Source: Omnitrophica WOR_2 bacterium RIFCSPHIGHO2_02_FULL_67_20
GTDB lineage: Bacteria > Omnitrophota > Gorgyraeia > Aquiviventales > Aquiviventaceae
DNA length: 16,678 nt
Direction of reading: 5' to 3'
Assembly (NCBI GenBank): GCA_001805695.1
Contig: MHGT01000040.1
Location: 1 to 16,678, forward strand
Part shown: positions 13,783 to 16,678 of the stretch, piece after piece
Position numbering within the stretch: position 1 is the first letter of the stretch
How the letters are laid out: each line of letters starts with the position of its first letter
Notes under the pieces: model-generated
Databases searched by the model: none
What the model was told of the DNA's origin: nothing
What the model saw: the letters and a program-made list of their open reading frames with translations, nothing else
Program-made: the position numbers and the translations under genes

Positions 13783-14343
13783 CTACAGGCGCTCCACTTG
13801 CCAGAATTCCAGCTCAACAGGGGTCTGCCGCCCGAAGATGGACACCAGCACCTTCAGCTTGCCGCGGGCGGTGTTGACCTCTTCGATGACCCCGCTGAAG
13901 TTCGTGAACGGGCCCTCGATCACGCGCACCCCTTCGCCTTTCTGGAAGGTCACGCGCGGCGTGGGCTTGTCCTTGCGCTCCTCCGTCTGACGGAGGATTT
14001 CTGCCACCTCGTCCTCCGAGAGCGACACCGGCCGGCGCCCCGCGCCGATGAAGCCGGTGACCCCCTGCGTGGTCCGCACGAGGTGCCAGCTCTCGTCCGT
14101 CATCTCCATTTCGACAAGCAGGTAGCCCGGGAAAAACTTCCGCTCCGAGATCCGCTTCTTGCCGCCGCGGACCTCCGTGACCCGCTCCGTGGGGACGAGG
14201 ACGCTGCTGATCTTATCGCCGGCAAGCCCCTGCTGGATCTTCCCTTCCAGGGCCGCCTTCACTTTCATTTCCTGGCCGGTCTGCGTGTGGATGATGTACC
14301 AGCGCTTCTGGCCGGCCTGCTGCTGGACGGGCTGGTCGCTCAC
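13783..14343 (-). CDS. nusG: Transcription termination/antitermination protein NusG
   Basis: NusG binds RNA polymerase through its NGN domain and links it to Rho or ribosomal S10 through the KOW domain. The product is 186 aa from the chosen GTG start. The NGN domain begins RWYIIHTQTGQEMKVKAAL (about residue 14) and includes RKFFPGYLLVEM (69-80). The KOW domain spans about 131-184 with FQKGEGVRVIEGPFTNFSG and ends LEFWQVERL. I chose GTG at 14341-14343 because GAGGGGG lies eight bases upstream. Starting there avoids a long N-terminal extension that would overlap secE. An alternative in-frame GTG at 14383-14385 would add 14 residues. It follows secE, the usual partner gene. Confidence 0.93.
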   Translation of the reverse strand: MSDQPVQQQAGQKRWYIIHTQTGQEMKVKAALEGKIQQGLAGDKISSVLVPTERVTEVRGGKKRISERKFFPGYLLVEMEMTDESWHLVRTTQGVTGFIGAGRRPVSLSEDEVAEILRQTEERKDKPTPRVTFQKGEGVRVIEGPFTNFSGVIEEVNTARGKLKVLVSIFGRQTPVELEFWQVERL

Positions 14344-14351
14344 GACCGCGG

Positions 14352-14358
14352 CCCCCTC
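14352..14358 (-). promoter_or_regulatory. Ribosome-binding site deciding the nusG start
   Basis: On the transcript this reads GAGGGGG, eight bases before GTG at 14343. It is the only strong Shine-Dalgarno-like site in the 73-bp secE-nusG gap and supports the GTG start. Confidence 0.6.
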
Positions 14359-14416
14359 AGCGACAGGAATTGACAGAAGATCCACAGAGAATGCGTCATT
14401 CGGGAACGCGGACGAC

Positions 14417-14611
14417 TCACCGCAAAAGCAGCCGGGCGGCTTGTGACAGGATGAAGTCGCACACGCTGATGAAGCTGGCGAGCAGCAGCACACCAACGAA
14501 GACCACGAGCGCCGAGCCGATCAACTCGTCCCGGGTCGGCCAGGACACCTGTTTGAGTTCTTCACGGACCTCGGTGGTAAAGCTGGTGACGCGGGAAATG
14601 ATGTTCGGCAT
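14417..14611 (-). CDS. secE: Preprotein translocase subunit SecE
   Basis: SecE clamps SecY in the inner-membrane protein channel. The 64-aa product is the short, one-helix form typical outside Enterobacteria. The amphipathic segment TTEVREELKQVSWPTRDELI (about residues 12-31) carries the conserved W-P-T motif. A single hydrophobic helix follows (about 32-56). The ATG at 14609-14611 gives MPNIISRV. An in-frame GTG at 14632 would add seven residues derived from the hairpin repeat. The ATG overlaps a preceding TAA (TAATG) that ends an ATG CGG TAA mini-frame with a GAGG just before it. Ribosomes may therefore load at the repeat-derived GAGG and re-initiate at secE. Confidence 0.94.
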   Translation of the reverse strand: MPNIISRVTSFTTEVREELKQVSWPTRDELIGSALVVFVGVLLLASFISVCDFILSQAARLLLR

Positions 14612-14620
14612 TACCGCATG

Positions 14621-14957
14621 GTGCCTCGCCACGTCCCAGCCGCGTTGGCGGATGGGACGTGATGCCGACGCCGGCCGGGATCAGAAAGGCCGGCGGAGGC
14701 ACCGGCCGCCTCACTGATTTCGGCGGGACTCGGCATCAACGCTCGCGCGCCAACGCGAGCTGGGTTGGTGCCTCGTGCGGCCTTCCCGATACCGGCCGCA
14801 CTCGGCATCATCATTGGCTCGCCAACGCGGAGCCGGATGGTGCCTCGTCCCGCCTGTTTGATACCGGCGGCCACCGACTTGTTGGTGCCTCGCCGGCCCT
14901 GATTGATTCCGGGCCGGCTCGGCATCAACGCTCGCGCGCCAACGCGCGCGAGCGTTG
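14621..14957. repeat. Array of alternating hairpins between secE and tRNA-Trp
   Basis: About 335 bp with no gene. Two kinds of imperfect palindrome alternate. Type A starts GGCATCA and ends near GTTGGTGCCTCG around a CCAACG-like centre (examples at 14732-14770, 14804-14842 and 14921-14959). Type B has GC-rich arms around a loop containing CTGATT, GATACC or a relative (for example 14670-14694, 14776-14800, and CCGGCCC/GGGCCGG at 14893-14917). GTGCCTCG recurs at 14621, 14768, 14840 and 14885. The last type A hairpin has a perfect 13-bp stem (14926-14938 with 14945-14957) ending in the CCA tail of the tRNA. No U-tract follows any hairpin. Confidence 0.8.
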
Positions 14958-15029
14958 GCAGGAGCGGCAGGAATCGAACCTGCAGTTCCGGTTTTGGAGA
15001 CCGGTGGTTTACCATTAACCGACGCTCCT
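14956..15029 (-). tRNA. trnW: tRNA-Trp (anticodon CCA)
   Basis: The minus strand folds into a full cloverleaf. The 7-bp acceptor stem is AGGAGCG with CGCTCCT, the D stem is GGTT with AACC and has GG in the loop, and the anticodon stem is CCGGT with ACCGG. The anticodon loop CTCCAAA gives anticodon CCA, and the T arm is GCAGG-TTCGATT-CCTGC. The discriminator base is G, as expected for bacterial tRNA-Trp, and the CCA end is encoded (14956-14958). Its place between rpmG and secE is the conserved bacterial arrangement. Unusually, the encoded CCA is also part of the hairpin repeat downstream. Confidence 0.97.
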
Positions 15030-15035
15030 CCGGTT

Positions 15036-15113
15036 TAGTGCCTCGCCCCGCCTCACTGATTTCGGCGGGGCTCGGCATCAACCGCGGCTCGCCACCGCGA
15101 GCCGCGGTTGGCA
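15036..15113. repeat. Hairpin repeat pair on the upstream side of tRNA-Trp
   Basis: One type B hairpin (CCCCGCC at 15047-15053 with GGCGGGG at 15065-15071, loop containing CTGATT) is followed by one type A hairpin. The type A stem is a perfect 13 bp (15079-15091 with 15098-15110) around the six-base loop CCACCG. This is the same unit as on the other side of the tRNA, flanked by GGCAT and GGCAGG, but the stem sequence has changed while pairing is kept. Confidence 0.8.
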
Positions 15114-15136
15114 GGTTTCCTGAAACGTAGTTGCTA

Positions 15137-15253
15137 GTGCCGTTTCCAAAAAGGTTGTCGCACATTTCGATCCCGGCACTCATCATCGCCAGGCACGGTG
15201 TAGCTGAAGTGACCGCTGGAGCAAAAGTGACACAACCTTTTTTGGAACGGCAC
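15137..15253. mobile_element. 117-bp MITE-like palindromic element flanked by TA
   Basis: The terminal inverted repeats are about 27 bp: the left begins GTGCCGTTTCCAAAAAGGTT, and the right, read inward, begins GTGCCGTTCCAAAAAAGGTT. They match at 23 of 27 positions. TA lies just outside both ends (15135-15136 and 15254-15255), in CTAG contexts. That is the target duplication expected for IS630/Tc1-mariner-type transposition. There is no room for a transposase, so it would be a non-autonomous derivative. Internally, GTCACTT is repeated on the minus strand, which could instead be a remnant of a larger insertion element. The element ends six bases before the rpmG stop codon. Confidence 0.65.
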
Positions 15254-15259
15254 TAGAGC

Positions 15260-15412
15260 TCACTTCGTTTCCTTGTGCGTCGTGTGCCGGCGGCACCACT
15301 TGCAGTACCGTCTCAGCTCCAGCCGGTCGGGGACGTTCTTCTTGTTCTTGCTCGTGTGGTAGTTGCGGCGCTGGCAGTCGGCGCAGGCCAACGTGGCTTG
15401 TTCTTGCGGCAT
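15260..15412 (-). CDS. rpmG: 50S ribosomal protein L33
   Basis: This small 23S rRNA-associated protein lies near the E site. The 50-aa product begins MPQEQATLACADCQRRNYHT. It keeps two CxxC pairs, C10/C13 and C37/C40 (CADC and CKWC), so it is the zinc-binding C+ form. The block KNKKNVPDRLELRRYCKWC is diagnostic for L33. It sits between tuf and tRNA-Trp-secE, the common bacterial order. The stop codon is almost touched by the MITE-like element. There is only a weak GAG as a ribosome-binding site before the ATG. Confidence 0.95.
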   Translation of the reverse strand: MPQEQATLACADCQRRNYHTSKNKKNVPDRLELRRYCKWCRRHTTHKETK

Positions 15413-15440
15413 GTGTTCTCAGTCAGCAGCGGAGGGGTGA

Positions 15441-15499
15441 CCAGAAACCAGTCACCGGTAACCAGTCGTCTCTTCCGGTTTCAGGTCACTGGTTACCGG
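15441..15499. repeat. Inverted repeat spacer between tuf and rpmG
   Basis: CCGGTAACCAGT (15455-15466) and its exact complement (15488-15499) form a 12-bp stem with a 21-base loop. A further diverged copy of the CCAGTCACC theme starts at 15441. No U-run follows on either strand, so it is not a normal intrinsic terminator. An 18-codon frame (15452-15508, minus) is present but made of repeat sequence. Confidence 0.75.
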
Positions 15500-15513
15500 C
15501 TTTCCCATGCGTC

Positions 15514-16678
15514 TTACTTGACGATCGCCGTGATCACGCCCGCGCCCACCGTCTTGCCCCCCTCCCGGATCGCGAAGCGCTGCTCCGGCTCCAGGGCCAC
15601 CGGCTGGAGGAGCTCGACCGTGACGTGCACGTTGTCCCCCGGCATGACCATCTCGGTGCCCGCCGGGAGCGCCACGTCGCCGGTCACGTCGGTGGTCCGG
15701 AAGTAGAACTGCGGCCGGTAGCCCTTGAAGAACGGCGTGTGGCGGCCGCCCTCCTCCTTCGTGAGGCAGTAGACGGAGGCCGTGAAGGTCGTGTGCGGGG
15801 TGATCGTGCCCGGGGCGGCCAGGACCATGCCCCGCTGGAGGTCGTCCTTCTCGATGCCGCGCAGGAGCACGCCCAGGTTGTCCCCGGCGACCCCCTCATC
15901 CAGGAGCTTGCGGAACATCTCGATGCCGGTGACGACGGACTGGCGGGTCGGCTTCAGGCCGACGATGTCGACCGTCGCCCCCACCGTGATCTTGCCGCGC
16001 TCGACGCGCCCCGTGCCCACCGTGCCGCGGCCGGTGATGGAGAAGACGTCTTCGATGGACATGAGGAAGGGCTTCTCGACCGCGCGGGTGGGGGTGGGGA
16101 TGTACGTATCGACGGCCGCCAGGAGCTTCAGGATCGCCTGCGCCCCCAGCTCGCCCGTGTCGCCCTGGGCGGCCAGGAGGGCCGAGCCGCGGATGATCGG
16201 GGTCTTGTCCCCGGGGAAGCCGTACTTGGTTAAGAGCTCCCGGACCTCCAGCTCGACTAGGTCCAGCAGCTCCTTGTCCTCGACCGCGTCGACCTTGTTG
16301 AGGAAGACGACGATGGTGGGCAGGCCGACCTGGCGGCCGAGGAGGATGTGCTCGCGGGTCTGGGGCATGGGCCCGTCCACCGCGGAGACGACGAGGATGC
16401 CCCCGTCCATCTGGGCCGCCCCGGTGATCATGTTCTTGATGTAGTCGGCGTGGCCCGGGCAGTCGACGTGGGCGTAGTGGCGCTGTTCCGTCTCGTACTC
16501 GGCGTGGTGGACGTTGATGGTCACCCCGCGCTCCTTCTCCTCCGGGGCGTTGTCGATCTCCTCGTAGGACCGGGCCTGGGCCAGGCCCTTGGCCGCGAGG
16601 ACCTTCGTGATCGCGGCGGTGAGGGTCGTCTTGCCGTGGTCGACGTGGCCGATCGTCCCGATGTTGACGTGGGGCTTG
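15514..16678 (-). CDS. tuf: Elongation factor Tu, copy B, lacking first codons
   Basis: Nearly the whole protein (387 residues visible) is present; the first nine codons and part of the tenth boundary fall outside the right edge. Visible motifs are the P-loop GHVDHGKTT, switch I ending in ERGVTINV, G3 DCPGHADYIKNMITGAAQMDG, and G4 NKVD in VVFLNKVDAV. Domains 2 and 3 follow, with SITGRGTVGTGRVERG, GDNLGVLLRGIEKDD and a C-terminus GGKTVGAGVITAIVK. The stop is TAA at 15514-15516. Its 5' end is identical to copy A over the shared 70 bp, as expected for gene-converted tuf duplicates. It lies upstream of rpmG-trnW-secE, the classical tufB position. Confidence 0.97.
   Translation of the reverse strand, partial: KPHVNIGTIGHVDHGKTTLTAAITKVLAAKGLAQARSYEEIDNAPEEKERGVTINVHHAEYETEQRHYAHVDCPGHADYIKNMITGAAQMDGGILVVSAVDGPMPQTREHILLGRQVGLPTIVVFLNKVDAVEDKELLDLVELEVRELLTKYGFPGDKTPIIRGSALLAAQGDTGELGAQAILKLLAAVDTYIPTPTRAVEKPFLMSIEDVFSITGRGTVGTGRVERGKITVGATVDIVGLKPTRQSVVTGIEMFRKLLDEGVAGDNLGVLLRGIEKDDLQRGMVLAAPGTITPHTTFTASVYCLTKEEGGRHTPFFKGYRPQFYFRTTDVTGDVALPAGTEMVMPGDNVHVTVELLQPVALEPEQRFAIREGGKTVGAGVITAIVK
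16609..16678. repeat. Right copy of the 70-bp terminal direct repeat inside tuf
   Basis: These bases are identical to bases 1-70. The repeat is cut by the window edge, so the true length of identity between the two tuf copies cannot be read here. Confidence 0.95.

Noticed and set aside
13708..13792. Sigma-70 promoter in front of rplK
   Set aside because: No pair of -35 and -10 boxes with acceptable spacing could be seen within the repeat-filled gap.
14621..15113. CRISPR array
   Set aside because: The units are imperfect palindromes of varying spacing with no unique spacers of constant length and no cas genes.
14621..15113. Integron attC array
   Set aside because: The ends resemble AAC...GTT palindromes, but the core-site consensus is not met and no cassettes or integrase are present.
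14611..15186. 191-codon minus-strand frame with repeated MPS-x-x-x-I motifs
   Set aside because: It runs straight through tRNA-Trp and consists of the hairpin repeats. Open frame status follows from GC-rich units in multiples of three.
15441..15499. Intrinsic terminator after tuf
   Set aside because: The hairpin has a 21-base loop and no following U-run.

Overview
The window is a compact, high-GC (roughly 60-65%) bacterial chromosome segment. It holds the classical transcription/translation super-operon, with every gene on the minus strand. Read in the direction of transcription (high to low coordinates), the order is tuf (copy B, lacking its first codons) - rpmG - tRNA-Trp(CCA) - secE - nusG - rplK - rplA - rplJ - rplL - rpoB - rpoC - rpsL - rpsG - fusA - tuf (copy A, first 32 codons only). 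All proteins look intact and carry their catalytic or binding motifs. Several housekeeping genes are slightly elongated: S12 and L10 have Ala/Pro-rich or Pro/Glu/Thr-rich tails, and EF-G has a longer N-terminus. RpoB (1276 aa) and RpoC (1354 aa) fit a Gram-negative-type lineage. I cannot name the phylum from sequence alone; an uncultivated group such as Omnitrophota or a relative is a guess.

The first 70 and last 70 bases of the window are identical and lie inside the two tuf copies. The segment therefore looks like an assembly fragment bounded by a duplicated gene. It would look circular to software but should be read as linear chromosome.

The genes are ordinary; the spacers are not. Nearly every intergenic gap of more than about 30 bp is filled with palindromic or short-period tandem repeat DNA, and the family differs from gap to gap. 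There are 8-mers between rpsG and fusA and between rplK and rplA, 7-mers between rpoC and rpsL, nested CAGAT/CCGC palindromes between nusG and rplK, and a CCGGTAACCAGT inverted repeat between tuf and rpmG. An array of alternating hairpins surrounds tRNA-Trp, and a TA-flanked MITE-like palindrome sits against the rpmG stop codon.

The strongest new signal is a pair of related intercistronic elements, one between fusA and tufA and one between rpoB and rpoC. In each, a perfect 17-bp inverted repeat runs exactly from the upstream UGA stop codon to the downstream AUG. It pairs the downstream ribosome-binding site with the end of the upstream gene. Next to it is an 8-bp hairpin with a three-base loop. 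Between the two copies both stems show a compensatory base-pair change. A small open frame ending in QVVG and overlapping the next start codon as ATGA lies in both. This resembles an RNA structure for stop-to-start translational coupling, or a mobile repeat domesticated as one.
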